Assembly (NCBI RefSeq): GCF_014207905.1
Contig: NZ_JACHLB010000004.1
Coordinates: forward strand, 310,001 to 374,000
Direction: 5' to 3'
DNA length: 64,000 bases
From: Flavobacterium notoginsengisoli
Lineage (GTDB): Bacteria; Bacteroidota; Bacteroidia; Flavobacteriales; Flavobacteriaceae
The stretch's first letter is position 1, and every line of letters begins with the position of its first letter. Of this stretch, positions 54,339 to 62,459 are shown piece after piece. The notes under the pieces are model-generated. The model was not told where the DNA came from and searched no databases. It worked only from the letters and a program-made list of their open reading frames with translations. The translations under genes and the position numbers were made by a program.

Positions 54339-54449
54339 ATGAAATTCTTGAACAGCATATTACGTCTTCCATTTTTCAGCACTTATTATTATGCAATAAT
54401 ATCTGCTCGGATAGGCTATGCATATAATTCAACGTATTCACAACTGTAA
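54339..54449 (+). CDS. tyrS leader peptide (Tyr-rich, putative attenuator)
   Basis: A 36-codon frame starting ATG 54339, stop TAA 54447-54449. It has six Tyr codons: three in a row (residues 16-18, 54384-54392, in LPFFSTYYYAIIS) and Tyr27, 29 and 33. It lies between a good promoter and a terminator just before tyrS. Bases 54405-54410 (GCTCGG) can pair with 54482-54487 (CCGGGC, one G-U) and 54415-54417 with 54479-54481, that is with the terminator's left arm. A ribosome halted at the Tyr run would leave that segment free and block the terminator. No homologue was searched; the role is inferred. Confidence 0.78.
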   Translation: MKFLNSILRLPFFSTYYYAIISARIGYAYNSTYSQL

Positions 54450-54476
54450 ATTAAATAGATAAATTATATAAACCTT

Positions 54477-54506
54477 AAAGCCCGGGCATTTTGTCCGGGC
54501 TTTTTT
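54477..54506 (+). terminator. attenuator terminator before tyrS
   Basis: AAAGCCCGGG pairs with TCCGGGCTTT (nine Watson-Crick pairs and one G-U) over an 8-base loop and is followed by six T. It ends 12 bases before the tyrS start and 27 bases after the leader stop, so it cannot end an upstream gene; it must act on tyrS. Confidence 0.88.
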
Positions 54507-54518
54507 ATTTTCAAAAAA

Positions 54519-55721
54519 ATGGAAACAATTCAAAAACTTAAAGAGAATGCCGCCATCTTTCTTCCCGAAAATGGTTTGGAAGAAAAACTAAATCTGGCTG
54601 AAAAAGAAAAGAGAAAATTAATTATCAAACTAGGTTTTGATCCAACTGCTCCTGACTTGCATTTAGGACATGCTGTTGTACTGAAAAAACTAAAACAATT
54701 TCAGAATCTCGGACATCAAATTGTAATTGTAGTGGGAAGTTTTACGGCTCAGATTGGCGATCCGACGGGTAAAAACAAAAGCAGAAAACCATTAAATGCT
54801 GAAGAAGTAAAGCATAACGCAGAAACTTATATTTCGCAATTGTCTAAAATTATTGATGTTGAGAAAGCACAAATTGTTTTTAACTCAGAATGGCTTGATG
54901 CACTTTCTTTTTCTGAAGTGATTCAAATTATGTCGAATGTTACGGTTGCCCAATTAATGCATAGAAACGATTTCAACAAACGATTTACAGAGAATACTCC
55001 AATTGCGATGCACGAATTGGTTTACCCAATTTTACAAGGATTTGATTCTGTAAAAATCAATGCCGATATTGAAATGGGCGGAACCGATCAGTTATTCAAT
55101 TGTACGATGGGAAGACAATTACAGGAAAATTTTAAAATGCCCGCTCAAATTGTAATGTGCATGCCTTTGCTGAAAGGTCTTGACGGAAAAGAAAAGATGA
55201 GTAAATCGCTTCACAATACCATCGGTTTAATTGATGAACCAAATGAAATGTTTGGCAAAACCATGTCGATTCCGGATGAGCTTATTTTGGAATTTCTGGA
55301 ATTAACAACTGATTTCTCATTCAAAGAAAAACAAGAAATAAAGAAAAGATTGGAACTAGAAAATCCGATGAACATTAAAAAGTTAATTGCAAAAAATATC
55401 ATTACACAATACCATGACCAAAACAGTGCTGAGAAAGCTGAAGCATTTTTTGTGAATCAATTTCAAAGTAAAAATCAGGAAGCGAAGTCATTTGTTTCGG
55501 TTATGATTTCTTCTTTAGAAAATGAATCGAATCAAATTGCCTTGATCGACCTTTGTTCTTTAATCAAAAATGACATTACAAAATCGGCAAACAGAAGATT
55601 AATTGAAAGCGGTGCCGTTCAGATAAATCATGAAAAGATTTTGAATCCATACGAATTGATTCCGCTCTTAAAAGAAACAAAAGTTAAGATCGGAAAAAGG
55701 AATTTTTATGAGTTAGTTTAG
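54519..55721 (+). CDS. tyrS: tyrosyl-tRNA synthetase
   Basis: 400 residues, class I synthetase. LGFDPTAPDLHLGHAVVLKK has the HIGH-type motif (HLGH), TDQLFNCTMGRQLQENFKMP the tyrosine-binding region, and KEKMSKSLHN the KMSKS loop. An S4 RNA-binding domain closes the chain (RRLIESGAVQINHEKILNPY). It joins tyrosine to tRNA-Tyr and is essential. Upstream lies a complete attenuation arrangement: promoter, Tyr-rich leader frame and terminator ending just before the start codon. The ATG at 54519 is the only start that keeps the full N-terminus clear of the terminator stem. A second terminator-like hairpin lies at 56008. Confidence 0.96.
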   Translation: METIQKLKENAAIFLPENGLEEKLNLAEKEKRKLIIKLGFDPTAPDLHLGHAVVLKKLKQFQNLGHQIVIVVGSFTAQIGDPTGKNKSRKPLNAEEVKHNAETYISQLSKIIDVEKAQIVFNSEWLDALSFSEVIQIMSNVTVAQLMHRNDFNKRFTENTPIAMHELVYPILQGFDSVKINADIEMGGTDQLFNCTMGRQLQENFKMPAQIVMCMPLLKGLDGKEKMSKSLHNTIGLIDEPNEMFGKTMSIPDELILEFLELTTDFSFKEKQEIKKRLELENPMNIKKLIAKNIITQYHDQNSAEKAEAFFVNQFQSKNQEAKSFVSVMISSLENESNQIALIDLCSLIKNDITKSANRRLIESGAVQINHEKILNPYELIPLLKETKVKIGKRNFYELV

Positions 55722-55785
55722 TTTTTTTTAAAGGTTCAAAGGTGCAGAGTGACAAAGGAACAAAGTTTTTTTTCTGATTATATTA

Positions 55786-55953
55786 ATTGTTCCGTAGGAA
55801 CATCTAATCGGTAGAAAATAATATTGTTGTCAGTTGTCACGTCCCTTAGGAACGTTTGACATCGTTTTAGATGTCCTAGAGTATCAAACGTTCCTAAGGA
55901 ACGTAAACGTCTCTCGTCATTTTTTTACCGATGAAACATTCCTACGGAATGAT
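55786..55953. repeat. nested composite palindrome of the TTCCGTAGGAA/CCTTAGGAACG families
   Basis: Outer arms ATTGTTCCGTAGGAACATCT (from 55786, with ATCGGTAGAAAA) and the complement-like TTTTTACCGATGAAACATTC..GGAATGAT ending 55953. Inner arms CGTCCCTTAGGAACGTTTGA (from 55840) and ATCAAACGTTCCTAAGGAAC (from 55883). One palindrome therefore sits inside the loop of another, as in the composites at 9 and 52.5 kb but with different sequences. Confidence 0.88.
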
Positions 55954-56007
55954 AGCATAATGCAAAAGTTTAAAATTACGTTTTCATTGAAAACGATCTT
56001 AATTAAG

Positions 56008-56040
56008 AAAGGGATAAACAATTAAGTTTATCCCTTTTTT
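56008..56040 (+). terminator. Rho-independent terminator downstream of tyrS
   Basis: AAAGGGATAAAC, 6-base loop, GTTTATCCCTTTTTT. It is about 290 bases after the tyrS stop, beyond the composite repeat, and is the first good terminator for the tyrS transcript. Confidence 0.88.
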
Positions 56041-56083
56041 GAATATCTATAACTAACAAAATTTAGAAATTCAATATTTTGTA

Positions 56084-56174
56084 AGATCCTAAGACACTGA
56101 GATTCTAAGGGGCTAAGTTTTTTTAGCAATATCTATAATCTTAGAACCTTAGTTGGTTAGAGCCTCAGAACCTT
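56084..56174. repeat. octamer-periodic repeat overlapping the acyltransferase C-terminus
   Basis: AGATTCTAAGGGGCTAAG on the left, then TTAGAACCTTAG..CCTCAGAACC on the right. The last seven codons and the stop of the reverse-strand acyltransferase (56149) lie in the right arm. Confidence 0.88.
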
Positions 56175-57300
56175 TTTTTCTTTGAAACTTATTCACAAGC
56201 CAATTTCTAACTGGTTCATCGTATAATTTCAAACATACGAAGGCTAAAATGATGCTTACGATTAAAACTCCAATTCCTTCTAAATACCCATCTGCCATAG
56301 AAACTTTATTATCTACAACCCAAGCTGTAAACCAATAAATTAATGGATAATGTGTAATGTAAATTGGATACGAAATATCTCCTAAAGCTTTACAGATTTT
56401 TAGAGAAACTTCATTTTTAATTTCTCCTCCTGCTCCAATGGCAACAATAAGAGGAAACATTACAATAATACAGAATGACTCGTATAAACCATTCATCCAA
56501 AGGCTATTCTCATCTCCAAATCTTGGTAAAGCTAAAACAATAGTAATCAAAATACTGCAGATCCAGAAAGCATTTTTTACATGAATTAATTTCCCTAAAC
56601 GGCACAATAAAACACCCGCAAAAAATGGAAATAACAAACGTGTAAAACCAACATTAAGCTGTTCTAAATTTAGCGACCAACCGCCAATTACATCTCCTTT
56701 TGAGCCAAAAACAGTATAATTAATTAGAAGTCCTGCAAATATCAGCACGAAAACTGACATCACTTTATTCGAAAATTTTCTAAAGATTAAGGCATACAAT
56801 ATGTTTGCAATATATTCGAAGAAAAGCGACCAAGCTGGACCGTTTAAAGGATGCATTTCTCCCCAACCTCTGATTTCTAATGAAGGCGGAATTGGCAATA
56901 AAGTAAAACCAACAATCATCGTTAAAATAACTTTCCAAACAGCCATATCTGCAATCATTGGAAATAAGATATCAGATGCTTGAAAATAATAAAATATGGC
57001 CCCGATAATCATTCCTAAAATAACCATTGGCTGTAAACGGATTAAACGACGTTTGTAAAATTCCCATTGGGTCATTTTTGCCCAGCGATCGTCATACGCA
57101 TAAGCGACAACAAATCCTGATAAAAGGAAAAAGAAATCTACTGCCAGATAACCATGATTGATAATTTGTTTGAAACGGTTTCCTCCAGCAAAAGCTTCAA
57201 AAATATGAAAAGCAACAACTAAAATTGCCGCTACACCACGCAGACCATCAAGTATTTCGTAGTGTTTTTTAGGTGTAATATCAGATGAAATTGAACTCAT
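56149..57300 (-). CDS. acyltransferase 3 (membrane O-acyltransferase)
   Basis: 383 residues with about ten hydrophobic helices and the family start IPKKHYEILDGLRGVAAILV, catalytic His in VVAFHIFEAFAGG, and AVDFFFLLSGFVVAYAYDDR with the conserved Gly-Phe-Val. These enzymes add acetyl or other acyl groups to sugars or cell-surface polymers from the cytoplasmic membrane. It is the last gene of a leftward series after DUF1349, GH3 and the DUF6377-type regulator, so it may act on the same glycan. The C-terminal residues GSEALTN and the stop come from dispersed repeat DNA. Confidence 0.92.
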   Translation of the reverse strand: MSSISSDITPKKHYEILDGLRGVAAILVVAFHIFEAFAGGNRFKQIINHGYLAVDFFFLLSGFVVAYAYDDRWAKMTQWEFYKRRLIRLQPMVILGMIIGAIFYYFQASDILFPMIADMAVWKVILTMIVGFTLLPIPPSLEIRGWGEMHPLNGPAWSLFFEYIANILYALIFRKFSNKVMSVFVLIFAGLLINYTVFGSKGDVIGGWSLNLEQLNVGFTRLLFPFFAGVLLCRLGKLIHVKNAFWICSILITIVLALPRFGDENSLWMNGLYESFCIIVMFPLIVAIGAGGEIKNEVSLKICKALGDISYPIYITHYPLIYWFTAWVVDNKVSMADGYLEGIGVLIVSIILAFVCLKLYDEPVRNWLVNKFQRKKGSEALTN

Positions 57301-57388
57301 TTATATTTGGTTTAGGTTAAGTTATTATTGTAAGTTTAAGTTTTTTTGAGTTTGGAATTTGGACTTTTACTATTGAAAATTAACTTTC

Positions 57389-58036
57389 TTATTGGTGGTT
57401 TTTAAGCCATTCTGCTCTTCTTTGGTCTGGCAAATGTTTTACAGAGAAATTTTCAAATTTGGCTTCAAATCCTTTTCCGTCTGGTGAAGCAGCCATTAAT
57501 CCGACCATTACTGGTGTATTGTCCTGCAGCGGCGCATTTCTGGTCATGATATAATTTTTATCATCAAAAGAATAGAATATTTCAACAGCATCTAATCTTC
57601 TTACTGCTTTAATCCAAATAAAAGGTGGAACTTTCTCTAATGTTGTTACGCTCCAATCACTTTTATCATGCGTTACAACAGTGCTTACATTAAATTTTCC
57701 GTCAACAAACTCAACACCTGTTTTAATGTAATTCTTTTCGTCAATGCGAATCATTAAGCCCATTTGGTCAAAACGAGCGATGTAATTTCCTGTCAATTTT
57801 ACTTTGGCTTCAAATTCTCCGCCATAATTTGCATAGTAAAAAGGCGCATCATCAACGGTAAATCCGTAGTGAGAAATTCTCCAATAATCGCTGTTTGCAG
57901 TAACATTCATAATTAATGCATTGTTTTTAATTTCCCATTTTTCTGGTTCATTAAACCATTGCATTTTACTAAGAGTCTGTGCCGAAATATTTTGGCACAA
58001 TACAAGTCCAATTGTAAATAATAATAGTCTTTTCAT
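57389..58036 (-). CDS. secreted DUF1349 (concanavalin-like) protein
   Basis: About 215 residues from the ATG at 58036, which opens the signal peptide MKRLLLFTIGLVLCQNISAQ; the longer frame to 58153 adds unlike residues. The body matches DUF1349: MQWFNEPEKWEIKNNALIMN, YANYGGEFEAKVKLTGNYIA, RFDQMGLMIRIDEKNYIKTG. DUF1349 has a lectin-like jelly-roll fold and is often attached to, or next to, glycosidases; it may bind or cleave sugars. It lies 139 bases downstream of the GH3 gene with a terminator hairpin between, and is followed by the acyltransferase, so a common role in glycan use is likely. Confidence 0.9.
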   Translation of the reverse strand: MKRLLLFTIGLVLCQNISAQTLSKMQWFNEPEKWEIKNNALIMNVTANSDYWRISHYGFTVDDAPFYYANYGGEFEAKVKLTGNYIARFDQMGLMIRIDEKNYIKTGVEFVDGKFNVSTVVTHDKSDWSVTTLEKVPPFIWIKAVRRLDAVEIFYSFDDKNYIMTRNAPLQDNTPVMVGLMAASPDGKGFEAKFENFSVKHLPDQRRAEWLKNHQ

Positions 58037-58114
58037 TTTTATTTGATTCTGATTTATCAAAAGCAAAACGTCTAACATTTTACTTCTAACATCTAACTTT
58101 TTTAAGACAAAAGC

Positions 58115-58144
58115 AAAGCTGCAAATTTTGACACTTGCAGCTTT
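58115..58144 (-). terminator. terminator after the GH3 gene
   Basis: Perfect 10-base arms AAAGCTGCAA / TTGCAGCTTT with a 10-base loop, followed leftward by GCTTTTGTC. It lies 31 bases past the GH3 stop and could reduce read-through into the DUF1349 gene. Confidence 0.7.
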
Positions 58145-58174
58145 ACAAACCAACCAATTTTTAGAAATAAAAAC

Positions 58175-60391
58175 TTATTTAAGTGAGAATCCCACTTTAG
58201 ATTTTATATCTGTTGATGAAGCTCCAATAATAGCTTCGAAATCACCAGGTTCTGCAACCCAGTCATGTTTTTTATCGTCGAAGAAACTTAAAGCCGTTTT
58301 GTCGATTGTAAATGTTACTGTTTTTTCTTCTCCAGCTTTTAGAGCTACTTTTTCAAAACCTTTTAATTCTTTTACTGGACGAGGCAATGAAGATTTAGAA
58401 TCTGTAATGTACAACTGCACTACTTCTGATCCTTCTCTGCTTCCTGTATTTTTTACGTTAACTGAGAATGTGATTTTATCTCCAGTGTTAATCTGTTTTT
58501 TGTCAGCCGTTACTTTTCCGTAAGCAAAAGTGGTATAGCTTAAACCGTGTCCAAAAGGGAATAAAGGTTTGATTTTGTTTTTGTCAACCCAACGGTATCC
58601 CACAAAAATTCCTTCGTTATATTTTACTTCATCTCCACCTGGAAATTCTCCTAAAGCGTGAGCTCCGTTATCAGCTAATTTTACAGGGAAAGTGAAAGAT
58701 AATTTTCCTGAAGGATTTACATCTCCAACCAAAACATTTGCTAAAGCATTTCCAGCTTCAGTTCCTAAAAACCAACCTTGAACAACTCCTGGAACTTCTT
58801 TAATCCAAGGCATTGCCACTGCATTTCCAGAAATATTTACAAAAACAATATTTTTATTCACTTTAGCCAGTTCGCTAATTAATTTATCCTGACCATAAGG
58901 TAATTCTAAATGTTTACGATCGTGTCCTTCATCATCCTGATTTTCGCTTTTGTTTAAACCTCCGATAAAAAGAACTATATCAGCATCTTTAGCAATTTTT
59001 AAAGCTTCTGCTGTTAACTCAGCTTGCGGGCGTTTTTCTTCTAAACTAACTTTAGCAACCACACCATTATAATTACTTGTTGGATCTCCAACGTAACCTC
59101 TTGCGTAAACAATTTCAGCTTGGTTTCCGATTCTTTTCTTTAAACCTTCAAGAGGTGTAATTTCGTATCTTGCTTTAAGCGAAGAACTTCCTCCACCAAC
59201 AGTCATCATTTTGATTGCATTTTCTCCAATTACAGCAATTTTCTTAGTTTTAGAAAGATTGATTGGTAAAATGTTATTATTGTTTTGCAATAAAACAATT
59301 CCTTCTTCGGCAATTTTTCTGCCAGCTAAAGCGTGTTCTTCTGTTCCGAAAGATCCAAAAGGACGATTTCTATCCATTGTTGTTAAGAAAGATAAACGTA
59401 GAATACGACGTACTTTTTCGTCTAATTCTTTTGTTCCAACCTCTCCTTTTCTGATCATTTCAGAATATGGTTTTGCTAGATAGTAGTTATCGTAAGCATT
59501 ACTTGTTCCCCAAGAAAGTCCGTTTGTCCATGAACCAAACTCCATATCCAATCCATTGTGGATAGCTTGTTTAGTATCATTAACTCCACCCCAATCTGAA
59601 ACTACAACTCCTTTGAAACCCCATTCTCCACGAAGAATATCATTTAGCAAATATTCGTTGTGACAGCATTGTTGTCCTTTATATTTGTTGTAAGCTCCCA
59701 TAATCGCCCAAACATCACCTTCTTGAACTGCCGCTTTAAAAGCAGGAAGATAAATTTCGTATAAGGCACGATCGTCAACAACTACGTTAACTGAGTTTCG
59801 ATTTGTTTCTTGATTATTTAAAGCGAAGTGTTTTACGCAAGCAGCAACTCCGTTTGATTGAACTCCTTTAATGTAAGGAACAACCATTTTAGAAGTTAAA
59901 AATGGGTCTTCTCCCATATATTCGAAGTTACGCCCGTTTAAAGGACTTCTGTAGATATTTACACCTGGACCTAATAATACATTTTTGTTACGGAAACGCG
60001 CTTCTTCTCCAATAGATTTACCATATAAAGAAGCCAATTCTTTGTTCCAAGTTGATGAAAGTGCTGTTAACGCAGGAAAAGCGATACAAGAATCGTTTGT
60101 CCATCCTGCTTGATCCCATTCGTCCCATTTTACCTCAGTACGAATTCCGTGTGGTCCATCGGTCATCCAGTTTTCTGGAATTCCAAGACGTTTTACACCT
60201 GGAGAACTAAATTTAGATTGTGCATGAATCATGGCAATCTTCTCTTCGGTTGTCATTCGCTTAAGCGCATCTTCTACACGCTCATTCATCGGCTTTTTAT
60301 CATCTAGATAAACTGGAACTTTGTCTTGGGCATTCACCCCAAAAGAACTTAGTAAAAGTAAAACAACAATTGTTTTTACGTTTTTTAACAT
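58175..60391 (-). CDS. glycoside hydrolase family 3 (beta-glucosidase-like)
   Basis: About 738 residues from the ATG at 60391 that opens the signal peptide MLKNVKTIVVLLLLSSFGVN; an upstream in-frame start is less likely. GH3 N-terminal barrel with NVLLGPGVNIYRSPLNGRNF and nucleophile Asp in GFKGVVVSDWGGVNDTKQAI, then the alpha/beta sandwich domain (EEGIVLLQNNNNILPINLSK, GENAIKMMTVGGGSSSLKAR) and a C-terminal fibronectin-III-like domain (VNVKNTGSREGSEVVQLYIT). It should cleave beta-glucosides or related units in the periplasm. The 207-base gap to the DUF6377-type regulator suggests it is that protein's target. Confidence 0.94.
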   Translation of the reverse strand: MLKNVKTIVVLLLLSSFGVNAQDKVPVYLDDKKPMNERVEDALKRMTTEEKIAMIHAQSKFSSPGVKRLGIPENWMTDGPHGIRTEVKWDEWDQAGWTNDSCIAFPALTALSSTWNKELASLYGKSIGEEARFRNKNVLLGPGVNIYRSPLNGRNFEYMGEDPFLTSKMVVPYIKGVQSNGVAACVKHFALNNQETNRNSVNVVVDDRALYEIYLPAFKAAVQEGDVWAIMGAYNKYKGQQCCHNEYLLNDILRGEWGFKGVVVSDWGGVNDTKQAIHNGLDMEFGSWTNGLSWGTSNAYDNYYLAKPYSEMIRKGEVGTKELDEKVRRILRLSFLTTMDRNRPFGSFGTEEHALAGRKIAEEGIVLLQNNNNILPINLSKTKKIAVIGENAIKMMTVGGGSSSLKARYEITPLEGLKKRIGNQAEIVYARGYVGDPTSNYNGVVAKVSLEEKRPQAELTAEALKIAKDADIVLFIGGLNKSENQDDEGHDRKHLELPYGQDKLISELAKVNKNIVFVNISGNAVAMPWIKEVPGVVQGWFLGTEAGNALANVLVGDVNPSGKLSFTFPVKLADNGAHALGEFPGGDEVKYNEGIFVGYRWVDKNKIKPLFPFGHGLSYTTFAYGKVTADKKQINTGDKITFSVNVKNTGSREGSEVVQLYITDSKSSLPRPVKELKGFEKVALKAGEEKTVTFTIDKTALSFFDDKKHDWVAEPGDFEAIIGASSTDIKSKVGFSLK

Positions 60392-60597
60392 AACAGTAAT
60401 TATTAAAGCATTAGTTAGATAATAGTAAATAGTCTTATTATAAAAACTTTTTCTATCATATTGTAAAACTAAAACGTTATCGTACAAGTTACATTTTTAG
60501 ATAGAAAAAAGTAGTGGTTTAAAAAAATAAAATACTGATTTACAAATATTTAAAATAAAAAAACTGGTAAAAAAAGTAGTAGATTTAAAATAAATAT

Positions 60598-62244
60598 TTA
60601 TGATTTCAAAGACATTATCCCGATTTTCATAACCATTTCTTCGAAGTCATTTCTTGAAACAGCCGCTTTATTTCGAGCTCTTGTACGGTAATTGTAAATT
60701 GTACTCAAAGAGTAACGTAAAAATGCCGCTATCTTAACACTGTCAGTAATTCCTAATCTGATTAGAGCGAAAATTCGAAGCTCTGTATTTAATAATTCAT
60801 TTTGTTTTAAAACGATTTGTTCTTCCGGAATTAACAATGCATTGAAATCTTTTACGAATGTTGGATACAGATTCAAAAAGATAATATCAAAATTCTTGTA
60901 CAATTCTTCCAGTTCATTATCAACTAAAGTGGTTGATTTTAGAATCTTATAAATTTCATCAAACTGTTTTGCTGTCGCTTTTTTATTTAAAATAATTCGA
61001 TAATTCTCTAATTTATTGATGTAAGTCGAACAAAGATTGAAGAAATGCGCAATATATTCTTCTTTAACTAAATTAGATTCAGATAATTGCAGATTACTTT
61101 CTTGAAGCTGGCTATTGGTTTCAGTAATATCTTTGTTCAATTCTGCGAGCTTTTGACTGGTTTCGTACAATTCTGTTCGAATTCTCGAAACTTTCTTCAT
61201 TTGCTTATAGACATAAATAATGGCTACTAACAAGAATAAAGATAAAAGACTGATACAAAGCAGATAAATCTGTAATTCGCTTTTTCGTTCTTTTTCACGT
61301 TCTAAATAAACAGTATTGATAATCGAATATACTTCTGACATCAAAAGCGTTCTAAACTGAACGTTGCAATAAAGAGCATCTTCAATAGCAGATTGTGTCA
61401 ATTTATATGCCATATCAACATCTCCAATTTCGTAAAAAACCAACGCTAATTCTTGCAATGAAGCATTGTCTTTATTAGCATTTTTAATATCTGAAGTGGC
61501 AGAAAGTGCATAATATTTCTTTCTTGATTCTAGATCATGTGTCGCCTCAGCAATTTTACCCAATAAATAGGTAATCATGGCGTAGTTTGGACTTTCTTCT
61601 TTTGTTTTACTCAATAAAGAAAGCAATTGTTTTTCTGGTCCTTTGTATTTTCTATGAATAAAAATATCTTGCTGAATTCTATTGATTTGATAGTCTAGTG
61701 TATTCGGATTTAGAATTCCCAATAACGAATCACGATATTTTCCGATTTGTATTCTGTATTCTCTGTTATCACTATTCGCTGCGTAGTGTTCAAAAAACTC
61801 TCTGTATGAAATGTAATAATTTGGAAGTAATGTTGCAGACAGATTCTTTTTATTGATACCTTTTAAAATGGCTTCAGATTCACGGTATTTTCCAGATGAC
61901 GAATAAAGTGTTACTAATTGTAATTGGGCTAAATTTGAAAGTTCTTTATTTTGAAGTTCTTCTGCAATTTTTAAATTCTTTTTTACGTATTGAATGGCAG
62001 AATCTGTATTTAACTTCTGATATTCAAGATATAATGTTTTGTTGAAATTATACTCCTGCTCTTTTGTCAAATTCTCTGATTTTATTTTCTTGAAGTTGAG
62101 AATTCGCTCTTCCTTTATCTTTACGTAATGCTGTTTGCTTTTTATCGCTTCATTTAATTCTTTTAAAATAATGTCTGTATTTTCCAATGCAAAAACTGGA
62201 AAATTTATCAAAGTAAGAATTAGAAATAAGTAATAATTTTTCAA
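60598..62244 (-). CDS. DUF6377-type membrane regulator with TPR repeats and a C-terminal HTH
   Basis: 548 residues: a signal or anchor (MKNYYLFLILTLINFPVFAL), about 250 residues of TPR-like helices (LAQLQLVTLYSSSGKYRESE; LALVFYEIGDVDMAYKLTQS), one membrane helix (LLCISLLSLFLLVAIIYVYK), a coiled coil (KLAELNKDITETNSQLQESN), and a C-terminal HTH resembling LuxR-type DNA-binding (LRIFALIRLGITDSVKIAAF; LSTIYNYRTRARNKAAVS). Regulators of this build occur next to carbohydrate-use loci in Bacteroidota. The signal would be sensed in the periplasm by the TPR part. It sits head-on to the GH3 promoter with 207 bases between. Family name from memory of the pattern. Confidence 0.85.
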   Translation of the reverse strand: MKNYYLFLILTLINFPVFALENTDIILKELNEAIKSKQHYVKIKEERILNFKKIKSENLTKEQEYNFNKTLYLEYQKLNTDSAIQYVKKNLKIAEELQNKELSNLAQLQLVTLYSSSGKYRESEAILKGINKKNLSATLLPNYYISYREFFEHYAANSDNREYRIQIGKYRDSLLGILNPNTLDYQINRIQQDIFIHRKYKGPEKQLLSLLSKTKEESPNYAMITYLLGKIAEATHDLESRKKYYALSATSDIKNANKDNASLQELALVFYEIGDVDMAYKLTQSAIEDALYCNVQFRTLLMSEVYSIINTVYLEREKERKSELQIYLLCISLLSLFLLVAIIYVYKQMKKVSRIRTELYETSQKLAELNKDITETNSQLQESNLQLSESNLVKEEYIAHFFNLCSTYINKLENYRIILNKKATAKQFDEIYKILKSTTLVDNELEELYKNFDIIFLNLYPTFVKDFNALLIPEEQIVLKQNELLNTELRIFALIRLGITDSVKIAAFLRYSLSTIYNYRTRARNKAAVSRNDFEEMVMKIGIMSLKS

Positions 62245-62406
62245 GACGATTTAATATAAAGGAATTACAAATATAGCAAAGCGAAAATATAAAATATGAA
62301 TTATTTCGCGATGGTTAAAATGTACTAAAAAAGGGGGCTTTTTAGTTTTATGTTATAAATAATATAATATCAAAAGTTTTAAATCATAAATATATCTATA
62401 CAAAAA

Positions 62407-62439
62407 AGCTTTGTCAAAGTTTAAAACTTTGACAAAGCT
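62407..62439. repeat. dispersed palindrome (AGCTTTGTCAAAGTTT arms), copy 2
   Basis: Identical over all 33 bases to 1929-1961. It lies 20 bases from the end of the acyl-CoA oxidase gene and may act as its terminator on the reverse strand. Confidence 0.93.
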
Positions 62440-62459
62440 TTCTTAAAAATATAAAAAAA

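Noticed and set aside
55834..56025. 63-codon frame after tyrS
   Set aside because: It runs through the nested repeat and the terminator; codon content looks random.
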